A stretch of DNA of 64,000 nt. It comes from Tomocerus qinae. Lineage: Eukaryota > Arthropoda > Collembola > Entomobryomorpha > Tomoceridae. Shown here piece after piece: positions 45,938-56,755 of the stretch. The stretch spans positions 43,958,001 through 44,022,000 of the forward strand of contig CM034546.1 in assembly GCA_020055645.1 (NCBI GenBank). The letters run 5' to 3'. The notes under the pieces are model-generated. The model had not been told where the DNA came from, searched no databases, and saw only the letters and a program-made list of their open reading frames with translations. Position 1 is the stretch's first letter; every line of letters begins with the position of its first letter. The translations under genes were made by a program, and so were the position numbers.

Positions 45938-46492
45938 ATAGGTATCAGTGTACAAAATACCACTACCTAAAAAGTAGTGGTAAGTGGTATAAATGGTAAA
46001 AAATGGTAAAAATTGTTTCGTTTAAATTTCGTGTGTAGATTTTGAATAAAATTCGGTGCCAAAATATGAAATAGCTTAGCAGCTGATGATTGTTGTTACT
46101 AATTGATAAGTTTTCATCAATCAGAGTTAGATTCAACCAATGTGGGCATTAATAGCTATAGCCCTTATTTGCCGATTGAGAAATTAATTGCTATTAAATT
46201 GCCTTCAAATCAATTTTAATTTGACGATACCAAATGCAATGTTGGTTTTAGTAATATTTACTTTATTAATTTGATAATTAATTAAGGGGCTAATTGGAAA
46301 TTATGTTTTATAGAAAATAAAGTTTTAAAACCTTTATATTTTATGAAGTCTAATATCTGTAGTAAGCTGTCTAATCAATCTCAAATATTTACCATTTTTA
46401 CCATTAAATGCATTTATACCATTAAGTGCATTTTTACCACTGTGATGGTAAAAAAGCCTAAAAAGTGGTAAATTTTGTACACTGATAGGTAT
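45938..46492. mobile_element. hAT-type MITE, copy 2 of the GTACAAAATACCA family
   Basis: The element 45946-46484 (539 bp) has ends CAGTGTACAAAATACCA / TGGTAAATTTTGTACACTG and perfect 8 bp repeats ATAGGTAT at 45938-45945 and 46485-46492. It closely resembles 35147-35711 along its length. It lies in the upstream region of family B receptor 2. The corresponding place upstream of receptor 1 (about 42538-42550, TATATAGGTACTATGG) has no insertion. Confidence 0.93.
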
Positions 46493-47265
46493 GCATGGTA
46501 ACTGACGTGGGTGGTTCTCTGAATTCTATTATCAAACAATTACAGATACGTCACTGTCTTAACTGTCAGGTTTAAAACTATGCTAATTATGTATGTTTTA
46601 CAGCTAAATACTATCCTTGTACAAATTCTATCAAAAAGTGTAAAAATTGAACATCCAAGAATTTTCGATGGGAGCTCTAGAAAAGATTATTGCACGAATT
46701 AAGTATAGTATCACTAAGTTTGTCCAAAAATATTAAAATAGCAATTGTGAAAAAGCAAACATAGATATTATATAGTGCACGGTCAGTATTGAGCACATTA
46801 ATGATTAATTACAATTACAGACTAGGTATTTCATATTGAGTAATTATTTTGTTATTTCCTATCTATTTAGTGGGCCCTTCAATGATTTGAAAACTGTTTC
46901 AGATATTCTTTTGTCAATAACAGTCAACAAAGCGGTTAGGGATGTATGTAATTATGGACAGCAAATTCGACTGCTAAAATTATTGTAACCAAATCTATCA
47001 GTAATAATGGGTTAATACCTTAAGACTGCTATTTAACATGGTTTTATAATGCTTGTATAAAACCTATCAAACAACAAAGAATGAATAAAGCATAAAATTA
47101 TCTCCAAGACCAATAACATACTATATGGATGGCACAACATCCAAAGCAACTGAAAGGCACTCACAGCAAGATAATTTGTCCCTATGGAAATTAGCTTTTT
47201 ATTTTTAATTGACATTAGTGTAACAGTAAGTACATTCGTTTTATTATCTGTACTAACAAGAGAAA
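46493..47265. other. Upstream region of family B receptor 2
   Basis: Duplicated counterpart of about 42550-43363. Contains the conserved TATATAGTGCACGGTCAGTA near 46775-46795. No gene. Confidence 0.5.
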
Positions 47266-48618
47266 ATGTTAACATCAAAAACTGTTGACATTTTTGGAAA
47301 GTGTTTACAATTTTGTTTTACGGTTTGGGGTCTGCCGTACCATTGGGACGCATCACGACAACAAGTTAATCTTGCTATGAGTAAAAAGTCATGGGTTTTG
47401 TATTGGCTCATTGGATTGCAAAATGCAGGCATTATAGTTTACATGATTTGTACACTTTATGTGGAATTAAAGAATCCAAAGAGAGATGTTGTCGATCTTA
47501 TATGGATCATATTGTGGGTTTTCTCTCCTATTTGGGGACTAATCTGCCGCATTAGTACCTACAAAAAACGTCATGAAATCGCTTCGTTTGTGAAAAAAAT
47601 TATCTCCTTTGACAAGAAATTTGCAGGTTAGTATTACGTAACAACTCTATTTATTGTTTTAAAAGTGATACAAAGGTGTATCTAAACATTTACTTTTAAA
47701 CGTAGAAAAATATTCACCAAATTCGGAAAACGAAGAAAAATTAACAGCAGTTTCCAAAGTAATGTTTTTGATGATGATGTGTATGGCCACGTATACCACA
47801 GCGTCAACAATCCTTTTTCTTGCAATTCCTAAGAAGCAACAATATTTATATTCTCATCTTCCAAGAGAAAGCCAAACAATTTCTACACTCTTAATTTTTG
47901 CTATGCTAGAATTTCAAATGAAACTTTCTCATGGAATTCCAATTATATTTAGTTTTAATTTATTTTTTGTTTATATGATGGTGTCTACTCATTGGACAAA
48001 TATTTTAAGGTAAAACAATGTTTTCGTAGTAACAATAATTTTTGTGCATTTATTTCGAAAATAGTAAGCCTAATTTTAACCATTGATTAAAATTATTACA
48101 TTTTAATAACATTGTGTTTGAAAAATTTCAGATTTTCAAAAGCAAATGTAAATGAAAGGATAAAGAATTACAAAAAACTACAAATTCTGAACGCTTACCA
48201 TTCTCACTGTACAATTTCAGCACAAATGCCAACTCACTTAACAGTGATTGCTCTAATTTTCACAATGTGTACCGTTTCTTCTATACGTCTACATAGTATT
48301 GTTCCAATCCAGAAATTTTTTCCATTTCCTTTATTTTCATTTAATTTAATTGTGATGGTGTCCTTGCTTTTGCTCAGTGCAGCTAATGTTCAGAAATCGT
48401 CAGAGGATTGTCTGGAGTCGATCGCTAAATCTCCTTTGAATGTTAGAACTGAGAGTAAAATTACTGGGAAGCAAATTAAAGCTTTAACTACCTTTGGAAT
48501 ACGGATTGGCATTTTAAAGAAAATTAAACACCACTCCATTATGATGTATTATGTATTTCTCTCCAACTACATCACATCTCTTTTGGTATCTATCCCTGCC
48601 TCCAGTTTTTCGCAATAA
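47266..48618 (+). CDS. Gustatory-receptor-like 7TM chemoreceptor, family B, copy 2
   Basis: Join 47266-47626, 47706-48009, 48132-48618. Exons of 361, 304 and 487 nt are identical in size to copy 1, giving 383 residues and no lesion. Exon 1 differs from copy 1 at 16 of 121 residues by my count, mostly conservative. Membrane layout is as in copy 1, e.g. VLYWLIGLQNAGIIVYMICT, LIWIILWVFSPIWGLI, and the end FGIRIGIL. Preservation of all exon sizes and splice sites in both copies suggests both are under selection. The MITE about 780 bp upstream may affect its expression. No ligand can be inferred. Confidence 0.72.
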
Positions 48619-49381
48619 TACAAGTGTACCCGTAGTGTAAAGATTTCATAAATTAAAATTTACATAGATATTTTTAAATTCTTTAAGTGTTATGTGATAA
48701 TATATAAGGTGTTTATTACAGACCAGAAACATAACATAGCAACTGTAGTTTTCCCCAGCGGCTAGTACAGTTCCAGTGGATATTATAACTCATCGATTGC
48801 TATAGCATTTGTAAAATTTAATAAGTAGGTATCCAGATTAGTTATTACTTGCCATTTGTGGTTACTGGCTTTATTAGCTATAATTACATTAGACAGATTG
48901 AAAGAATAATTCCCGTGAGCCGACTGCATGTAATTAGTTAGGTACATACTATACAAAAATATAATTGAAGCTTGTCAAGCTTGTCAAAACTTGTGGAACA
49001 CAGATATAAGTTGAAACAAAACACATGCAATGTTGATAATATTTTCACAAAACTGAAAATGGAAAAATTATATTGCTTGAAATTGTGAAAGTATCTTTTT
49101 ACGAATAAAATATGACTGCTTTTAATGACTGACTGATCTGTCAGTCAATCCAAATAATTATGTTTATCACAAATATATGTTTAGATGTATGATAAATGCA
49201 ATTATTGGAGTACGGATTTTAACCATGCAATACCACACTCAAAAATTTAAGTCTTTGAGTTTTAAATGATTTTATTCAGTCATAAATTTACCACTCGTAT
49301 AAATACAATCTGTAGCAAATGCATAACAACAATTGACAAAGCAAAATATGCCATATATTGCATTAATCAATAATAATACAT
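48619..49381. repeat. 3' flank of family B receptor 2
   Basis: Paralogue of about 44738-45480 (see that entry). No gene. Confidence 0.6.
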
Positions 49382-49828
49382 TCAGTGGGTAAAGTGGGTT
49401 TGTTTATAATTGTCCACACAATTTAGTATGATAACTGTTCTGTCCGTAACAAGTGTATCAACTTTTACATTAAGAAAAGCAATTAGTTTGACTAGATCAT
49501 CTACGAATTGCATTCCTTCTACTACATGACCAAATGCCACATGATAATCGTCCCAATAGCCGACCATTGCAAATTGCAACTAATGCGAGATGAATAAATT
49601 AGAGCCGTTATTACCACTACGGTTGTGACATTGACAAGATTCCCCTTTCAGAGTGCCGAAGTGAATAGTTTTCGTATTTAAATGTGTCGCCGTAAATATA
49701 CTTTTCTCTTTCCCATTAATTCCGTGTTCCATTGTTACATCGCCTGCGCACAAATGGCTTCCTGGGCTAATTTGGTAAAATGAAGTTCCTTTATTATAAC
49801 CGAATGCTTTTTTCCAGTGAAGAGACAT
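49382..49828 (-). pseudogene. Cyclophilin (peptidyl-prolyl isomerase) pseudogene
   Basis: Two consecutive minus-strand stretches in one frame, split by an in-frame TAG at about 49577-49579, follow cyclophilin A order. They show AFGYNKGTSFYQISPGSHLC, GDVTMEHGINGKEKSIF, then GNNGSNLFIS, then YHVAFGHVVEGMQFVDDL and a terminal VIILNC. In active cyclophilins the catalytic Arg is in the FHRI segment and is replaced here (FYQI), and several core residues are altered. The coding is intronless, so it may be a retrocopy. The first third of the protein is missing. Confidence 0.75.
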
Positions 49829-50567
49829 CGAAAATTTTCAGCTGTCATTGGTGTTAGGTCATTTGTTCTTGGAGGTTCTACTGTGAGTCATTATTACTCT
49901 CATTACTTGCAAAGCAAAAAGTTTTTACGGTTGCAATGGTCGAAGTTTCTAATTTTTGAAATCCATTTGTATTTTCCGATTTTTTCCAATCTATTCATTA
50001 ATAGTCCATTTTAGCTTATTTACCCCATTAAATTTTCCAAAATGTTTTAATTCTGAAAATGGAAGTGAAAATTGGGATTCAGTAAAGTAAAGGTTTTAAA
50101 TGCTAGTAATTGGACAGTTGAATAGATTTTTGAACCCATGAAAAAGAAAACAAATAAACCGTTTCAAATTTTAGCACTTTCACTGACGTAACTAGTTTAA
50201 GCAATTTGGTGAAAGCTTAAGTTTAGCTTACGGTGGTGGTAAGTTTCCATTGCTTTAACGGTAAGTTATAGTTATAACTTGATTAAAACTAAATTGAAAT
50301 GGTTATTATTGGTTAAAGGATATTTAAGGGAAGGTAAGAAGCAGAATTTGTTCAATGTAATGCGAATCTAGGGACCATAACTCCAAAGAGGAATCTAGTA
50401 GTCTTTTAAATACCAATTGATATTTATCATAATTCCAACTAATATGATATAGTAGTTTCAAAAAAATCTGTATTGAAATGCAACACAATATATCAAAAGT
50501 CGGTCCTCCAAAACTTTTTTAGTGAAGTGGATGTCAGAGCATAATCAAATATTGGTTTTCAAAACTG
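49829..50567. other. Intergenic, nothing recognised
   Basis: No supported gene; the 5' part of the cyclophilin retrocopy is not found here. Confidence 0.4.
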
Positions 50568-51050
50568 TTAAGCAATTACCTTTTCACTATTGGTCAAACG
50601 TAGTTGTAGACAAAACTGCTTTGCAGATAAAGCATGGCCCAAAGTTACACACCTCCAAGAAACCAATAGGCCCGAGTTCTGACCCAAATCATTGTTCATG
50701 CTGCACACCAGAAAAAATGTTTCACCATGAGCCTCGAAATAGACAGGAAACCAACTCTGTGGGTTATTGAAGTCCTCCAGGTCTTGAATGGCATCTGCCT
50801 TGCTACCAATTACTCCAATTAACCCATGTTCTTTCATGTGGGCAACAATTTGATCTTTAGAAACAGGCACGTATCCAGAAATTTGGTCAAGGGGGGCGCA
50901 ACCAAAAATAAATGTCAGAAATGAGACATATTCGCGCGCGAAATATTTTGGCATTTTTTGACCTATTTTGGGATTCGACCCGATATCTACTGGATACGTG
51001 CTTGTTTGGAAATACTTTCTCCGCAGTCCAAGATTTCTTTTAAGCCCAAC
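50568..51050 (-). pseudogene. SINA/SIAH-like pseudogene (exon 2 only), split by a MITE
   Basis: The minus strand 50574-50864 encodes VAHMKEHGLIGVIGSKADAI, FPVYFEAHGETFFLV and SAKQFCLQLRLTNSEK before a GTAAT donor. This is homologous to exon 2 of the gene at 9524-9866. The beginning of the exon (EILDCGESIS) lies at 51010-51045, on the other side of a 135 bp GC-rich MITE. No RING exon was found upstream, and exon 3 is not recognised downstream. Clearly non-functional. Confidence 0.75.
50866..51004. mobile_element. Short GC-rich MITE inserted in the SINA-like exon
   Basis: Ends GCACGTATCCAG (from 50869) and its complement, then GGTCAAGGGGGGCGCAACC and CGCGCGAAAT inside. Same family as 29053-29224. 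The exon flanks share GAAA on each side; joining the coding halves across one GAAA restores a SIAH-like reading (SISKDQ), pointing to a 4 bp target duplication. Confidence 0.7.
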
Positions 51051-51213
51051 AAATTGAAATAGTAGTCAGCCTGAAGAAATTATTTTGTATTGTAATCATA
51101 AATTAAAGTAATTCTTTTCGCTCCAACAAATAAAGCTTTATTGTACCTCGACTTGCTTTCTCCATGTTTGGACTTTGCTGTAGTATTTTTTATTTTGAAT
51201 TGTAAATATTTAG

Positions 51214-51489
51214 ATGACTATAGTCGCAGTTATACTTTATCTACGCTTATTATTACACAGGAGGGGGGCTTTGGGGCCAAAATCTATCAAAATACAAGTT
51301 AAATATGTGGAAGCAACCGGATTAATAACTTTCGAAATGCTAATTCGACTCTATGTGCTAAATTGTTTGAAATTGCGGCTTATCCAATTACATAAATTCA
51401 AATGTGTCTTTCAGAGTTTCGATGTTTTAATTCTAAATGCTGAAAACAATCAAAGACCAAAAAAAGTTTCCAATTTCTTCCTTCTCTAG
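51214..51489 (+). CDS. Unrecognised 91-codon open frame, possible last exon
   Basis: Begins right after an acceptor-like AATATTTAG and stays open to 51489 (contains KYVEATGLITFEMLIRLYVL). No homologous frame was found elsewhere in the window. It sits just left of a block that elsewhere is the 3' flank of a family A receptor, but it does not match the receptor C-terminus. Could be chance. Confidence 0.2.
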   Translation: MTIVAVILYLRLLLHRRGALGPKSIKIQVKYVEATGLITFEMLIRLYVLNCLKLRLIQLHKFKCVFQSFDVLILNAENNQRPKKVSNFFLL

Positions 51490-51523
51490 AACTTTGATTT
51501 TTAAAAACTGTATTTAAAATAAA

Positions 51524-53669
51524 AAATGTCTACATTCCGAATGCTACCTTTTGTACTACTTTATCGCTGGATGTGAGCAGTAAGGACAAAATGGACTCAA
51601 ACAAAATACTCATCATGAAATATGGTAGCAGAAAACCCATACAGAGTAACGCAATAATTGTCAATCTCAAGTTAATGATAATGTATAGACGAACACGTAG
51701 TTTTAGTGAGACTCCAGCATCAAGTTCTTGCCTTCTATGGTGGGCTTGGCGGGCACATCACAAGTCATAGCTTCGGTCCAAGTAGTTGTCTTCTTGACTG
51801 ACGATAAAACGAGGCAAACTTACCCATTTGGGTTAGCCTGTAAAGATCACAGTACGCATTACCATTTCTTACAATCAAACTTGCAATTATTGGGTCTTAT
51901 TTTCTGTATTTATTAGTAACTTCTAATTATTTAGGGGAAAATCCTTTTCAATCTCTCCAATAGATTCATTGTTCATCGCCGAATTAATTACAGTTGTAAC
52001 TTTTTCTGTATGTCACTGCCAATGTCAAAATTACTCTTCCTGATGTAATGTAATTATATCGGAGAAATTAATATCCTGTTTCGGCTATGTAATCCTTGAT
52101 TATCTACAGGAAATTCTATGTTAATGTTCAAGTTAAGTTATTATGCGGAAAACTTTTCAAAGTAGCTTTTAAGCAAAATAAGTTAGGACAAGCACAATAG
52201 ATATTATTGCCTTATTGCCGTTATTGCTGACTTTTATTAATTTAAAATCTATTAATAATAGAAACCACTACTAATTCCCTTGTATCAACGTATCGTCGCC
52301 ATTTAAATGATTCAAATGTCGATTTTATGTAGTTGTTTAGCGATATAAAATATTACCTTACCCGAGAGCTTTAAGAGATAGTACTGGCGGCTTGGAAGTG
52401 TACAATTTAAAGTTAGAAATAGAAAAATAAGTACTCTAGTTAATAGCGCAATACAAATTCTTACTAAAATCGCCCAGCACCGTTATAGAAAGTTTTGCCG
52501 GGGTTGAAAGATCAATTTAAAATTGACAATATAGGAAAATGAATATTTTATTTGGTAGTTCATTGTAAATTCTTACTAAAATCGTTTTTGAAAAACAATT
52601 TTCTGCACTGAAACCTTAATCTTTACTACTTTCGGGTCTATGCGCTCTACAGAGAAACTTATAATAAATATGATATTATAATTACTACAAATGTGTAAAT
52701 TGACCTGGTGATACATTCTCAGTGCGAGAAGTGGCAAGGCCTTCACCTTTCGCTCGAGTCACATAGGTCATTAACATTAGGTATGACTTCTCATTGCATA
52801 TCTCCGAGACTGGCAACTTTTCGCAAACAAAACTAGTGTCATTCGAAAGCTAATTTCATGTACGATAATGTAGGGTTCAATCTGAGGCATCCGTTTCGCA
52901 TTTACCTACTGTCCAAATTATTGTATTGCAATTCAATGTGTGGAAAATTCAAAGCTATGATTCAAAGCATTGATTTTTGAATAAATCCAACTTATCTACA
53001 TATTAAATGTACGAGGTCTGTTGAGGTATATATATTGTTTGTTTGCAGAGCTGCTTATAATCCCTAGAACAATGGAATCAATGTCTAATCCAACCTAACA
53101 TTCACATGTGATATATGTTGACTTGGTATAAAGCAAAGACAATAGATTTGACTGGTTTTAAAAATAGAATTTGTGGCAATGTTAATACCAATAATATGTT
53201 ATTGAAATGAGATATTAAATATTTTAGCGATCTACCGAGGTAAATATTTTTATTTATAGAATAAATGGAACTCCCCTGCATAATGTCTATTCCACATGCC
53301 TTGAGCTTTATTTGGATGCCGACATGGTTTCAACATTAGAGCCAATAAATACCTAAACCAGCCGACCCATTACATGTACTACAAAGATTTAGTTTAATGC
53401 CAAGAATATCGACTTGTTCCCAATAAAAAAGTGTATTGCTGGTGCTTCCGGAGTTCGCAACTCAGTCCAATGTTGAACTCCTTTTAGTCTACTCAATTTT
53501 CAATAGAGAATCTTGACAGTTTCAATTATCTATTCAAATAGCTATTCGTCAACTTAAATTTCGTCTGAAAACCATTTAATAAATTATTTCATTTTGTAAT
53601 ACCTCATTGGACAGTTATTTGATATTGTTGCAATTACCAATAATTTGTTTTGGGTACAACAATTGAACA
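51524..53669. repeat. Family A receptor intergenic flank, copy 1
   Basis: Parallels 55100-56340 plus 61656-62537, e.g. TTTTGTACTACTTTATC, GTTTTAGTGAGACTCCAGCA and TACTACAAATGTGTAAATTGACCT. It represents the 3' flank of a missing receptor joined to the 5' flank of the one at 53670. It includes the nested palindrome at 52701-52770. Confidence 0.75.
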
Positions 53670-55035
53670 ATGGTAAAAGTCATTTCGAAAACAATATTTT
53701 CGTGGTATGTGAAATGGGGCAGTTTCTGGGGAGGTGTGCCTTTTCAATGGAATGCAGACTGTCCTGGCAAACATTGGTCATGGTCTACAAACAAATGGGT
53801 CTGGTTAAAGTGGTATCTATTTGTTTTGTATACACACATTTTTTGGTTTTATCTACTGGGCAGAGCTGTATATAACACTCTTCATGGAGACACCATTTCT
53901 GCTTGTGTGAGTTACGTCTGCGTCAATGGAGTTGCTGTTCTACTGGTCATTATCTATCTAACAGTTTTCAAGGGGGAAACATTATTACAAATTGGCAACG
54001 ACATATTTAAGACATTCTCTAAATGGCGCAGTAAGTAAACAACTAAAAATATTAATTACAAGACGAATTATGTCATAAAATGTCAATTGGCAAATGTTGC
54101 TGGCATGATAATAATACATTATAAAACTTCTTAGAGGAATACTTCAAAAGGAAGTATCGAAACAGAATTGAGATGATGGACGTATTTCTCTTACTGGGGT
54201 TTCTGATTGCTGTCACGTATCCAATCATATTTGGAAATGCAATATTCATTGTTCCATTCCATCCATTTGTCATGACGTCACTACTCGACCCTGCCGACTT
54301 CAGCTATTTTTACTTCACCCTTTTGGCGTCACTCCACATTTGGTTCGCGTTTTGTGGATTTGGATTGGCACTATGTCATATAGCCACAGCAATTATTTGG
54401 TGCCCTACTTTCAAAGTTTTCTGTGACGAATTAAGGTAAGTTTATTTAAACTAACCAATTAATTTTTTCATCCATACATATAATAGTAATTAGTATACAC
54501 AATATAAATTCTAATTACTGATTTTGTTGTAGTTTTGGCAGGAAAATGTACCGGACAGAGGATAAATTCAAAGATTCGAAAAATATACCCAAAATCTATC
54601 GATTTTTGCAAATATTCGCCCTCGAAGCCAATAGCGTATACAATTTTTGTTATTTCGCATTAAATTTCGTAGTCAAGAGGCAACTGTACTTGGCTTTCTA
54701 ACTACTTACTTATCCTTCACCATTCTCATATGGAAACTGTTCAGTTTCTGGTGCTCTTACTTTGGGCTGTCATGGTGTCGATTAGCTGGTTGTTTATACT
54801 CTTCACGACTTCCTTACTGTTTGAATCATCATCTTCATGCATCGAGTCTTGGAAATACTGTATAGTTTCTCATCGTTCTAATCACGAAAAAGTTATTTTC
54901 AAGAAGTTTGCTAAATCCTGCTCAACATGTCAATTGTGTATCGGTCGTTTTTCAATCTTAAGGAGAAACAAACTAATCAAATTCATATATTCTATTAGTT
55001 TAGGTACTATGGAGGCTAGTTTAACATTCGGATAA
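53670..55035 (+). pseudogene. Family A chemoreceptor copy with a 4 bp frameshift in exon 3
   Basis: Exons 53670-54030, 54135-54435 and 54533-55035, with the same splice sites as the intact gene at 29267-30631 (CGCA|GTAAGT, TTAAG|GTAAGT, TTGTAG). Exons 1-2 are intact (FWGGVPFQW; GFLIAVTYPIIFGNAIFIV). Exon 3 is 503 nt against 499 in the intact gene. Relative to it, TTCT is inserted after TTGGCT near 54697-54700, producing an immediate TAA. Downstream the original frame is open to the normal stop (LLFESSSSCIESWKYC, IGRFSILRRN). Only the one lesion was seen, so loss is recent or the frame is rescued in some way not evident from DNA. Confidence 0.75.
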
Positions 55036-55090
55036 GTTTTCTACTGTATAATTAATTTATGTTTAGTTTTATTTGATAAGAGACTAGAGA

Positions 55091-56327
55091 CAATAATTAC
55101 CAAAATGTCCTATCTAAAATCCTATCTTTTGTACTACTTAATCCTTGGACGGGATTAATAAGGAAAATATGGACATTGACCAAAACAAACGCTCATCATG
55201 GAATATCGTAACAGGAAACCATGCAAGGTAACGCAATAATTGTCAATCTATAGAAAACAGAGTTAGCGGGGCAAGTCGTATGTTACTGGTAACGTGTAGG
55301 CCAATACAAAGTTTTAGTGAGACTCCAGCACCAAGTACCTTCAACCGGGAACATGACAAGTCGTCGTGGCTTCCGTCCAAAAAGTTGTCTTCGTGACTGA
55401 CAATACGCAAGCACTTACCGCTTTGGGTTGGCCTGTAATGATCACTGTACGCATTACCATTTCTTACAATCAAACTGGCAATTATTAATTCTTTTTTGTA
55501 TTCATTAGTAACTTCAAATTATTTAGGATTATTAATAATAGAAGCGCATATATCTCCTCGTATCAACGTATCGCCACCATTTAAATGCTTCAAATTAGCA
55601 TTAGTGTAGCGATATAATAATAAATGCAGAATGAAAGCGTATGTATGCGCAGCACCGTTATAGAAAGTATTGCGTGCTTGGAAGTGAAATTGAAAGTTGA
55701 CAATAGGAAAATAAAATAAAATAAATACTTTATTTGGTACCTCAATGCAAATTCTAACTAAAGTCGTCAAACTTAACTTTTAAATAATCTATATTTACTA
55801 CTCTCTGGTACATGCGCCCTAGAGAGAAACTTATAATATTAGAATATAATTACTACAAATGTGTAAATTGACCTAGTGGTCCGTTCTCAGAGCAGCGAAA
55901 GGTGGGAAGACCTCACCTTTCGCTCCTTTTACATAGGTCATTAGCAGTTTGACCTGACACTGAATATCTCCTAGAATGACAACTTTTCACAAATAAGATC
56001 AGTGCCATTCGAAAGCTAATTTCATGCTCGATAATTTAGGCTTCAACCTGAGGCAACCGCGCCCCATTTACCTACTGCGAAAATTACGGTATTGCAATAC
56101 AATAGGAAAATTCAAAGCTTTGATTTAAATAATTGAATTTTGAATAAATCCGATTTATCCCTATATTAAATAGGCATACAATTGCTAGCCCTGGTGAAGT
56201 ATGTATATCATGTTTGTTTGCAGAGCTGCTTACAATTCCTAGAAAAATGAAACCAATGTCTAAACCACAGTTTGGACTTGTTTTAAAAATAGAATTTAAG
56301 AGTGACTGGAATATAGCCACATAATAT
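55091..56327. repeat. Family A receptor intergenic flank, copy 2 (left part)
   Basis: Counterpart of 51524-53160, shortened in places. Contains a second copy of the nested palindrome (55869-55940). Ends where the LTR element has inserted at CATAATAT. Confidence 0.7.
55869..55940. promoter_or_regulatory. Nested palindrome conserved in two flanks
   Basis: An outer pair TGACCTA...TAGGTCA (55869-55875, 55934-55940) encloses a perfect 10 bp inner stem GCGAAAGGTG / CACCTTTCGC (55895-55904, 55914-55923) with a 9 bp loop. The counterpart at 52701-52770 keeps the TGACCT/AGGTCA arms and a weaker inner stem. AGGTCA is also the nuclear-receptor half-site. Function is unknown; it could be an RNA hairpin, a protein site or chance. 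Confidence 0.35.
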
Positions 56328-56755
56328 TGTAATGAAGCTCCTCACTACGGGGTTATGGGGATGAATGTAGCTAGTTCAGATAGTATGAGCAATTGGTAGG
56401 TCGCCCAGGCGCCAGGATGACATGATGACAATGACATGACCGACGAAATAATGACGACTCACCACTCTTGGACTACATGTCAACGGCCAACTATCCAATC
56501 TTTATTTCAGACTTCTTCCTTCGACTCGATCTCTGTGAGTCTCTGTCCGTGACTGAGTGACTGTACGACTGAGTGCTCTTTCATACATTTACATTACTTT
56601 TATAAAGCTACAGACTCATTCGGCTGAGCTCATTCACTCTTATTGGCTACGCCAATATTCAAACATTCCCCTTAGCGCTATTACTACTTTACTACTAGAG
56701 TACATACTATTGCAGGACACAACATAATACTGCTTACTCCTAAATAACCATTACA
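56328..56755 (-). repeat. Left LTR (3' LTR in element orientation)
   Basis: 428 bp, TG...CA ends, with the minus-strand TATA box at 56597-56604. Appears identical to 61228-61655. Confidence 0.92.
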
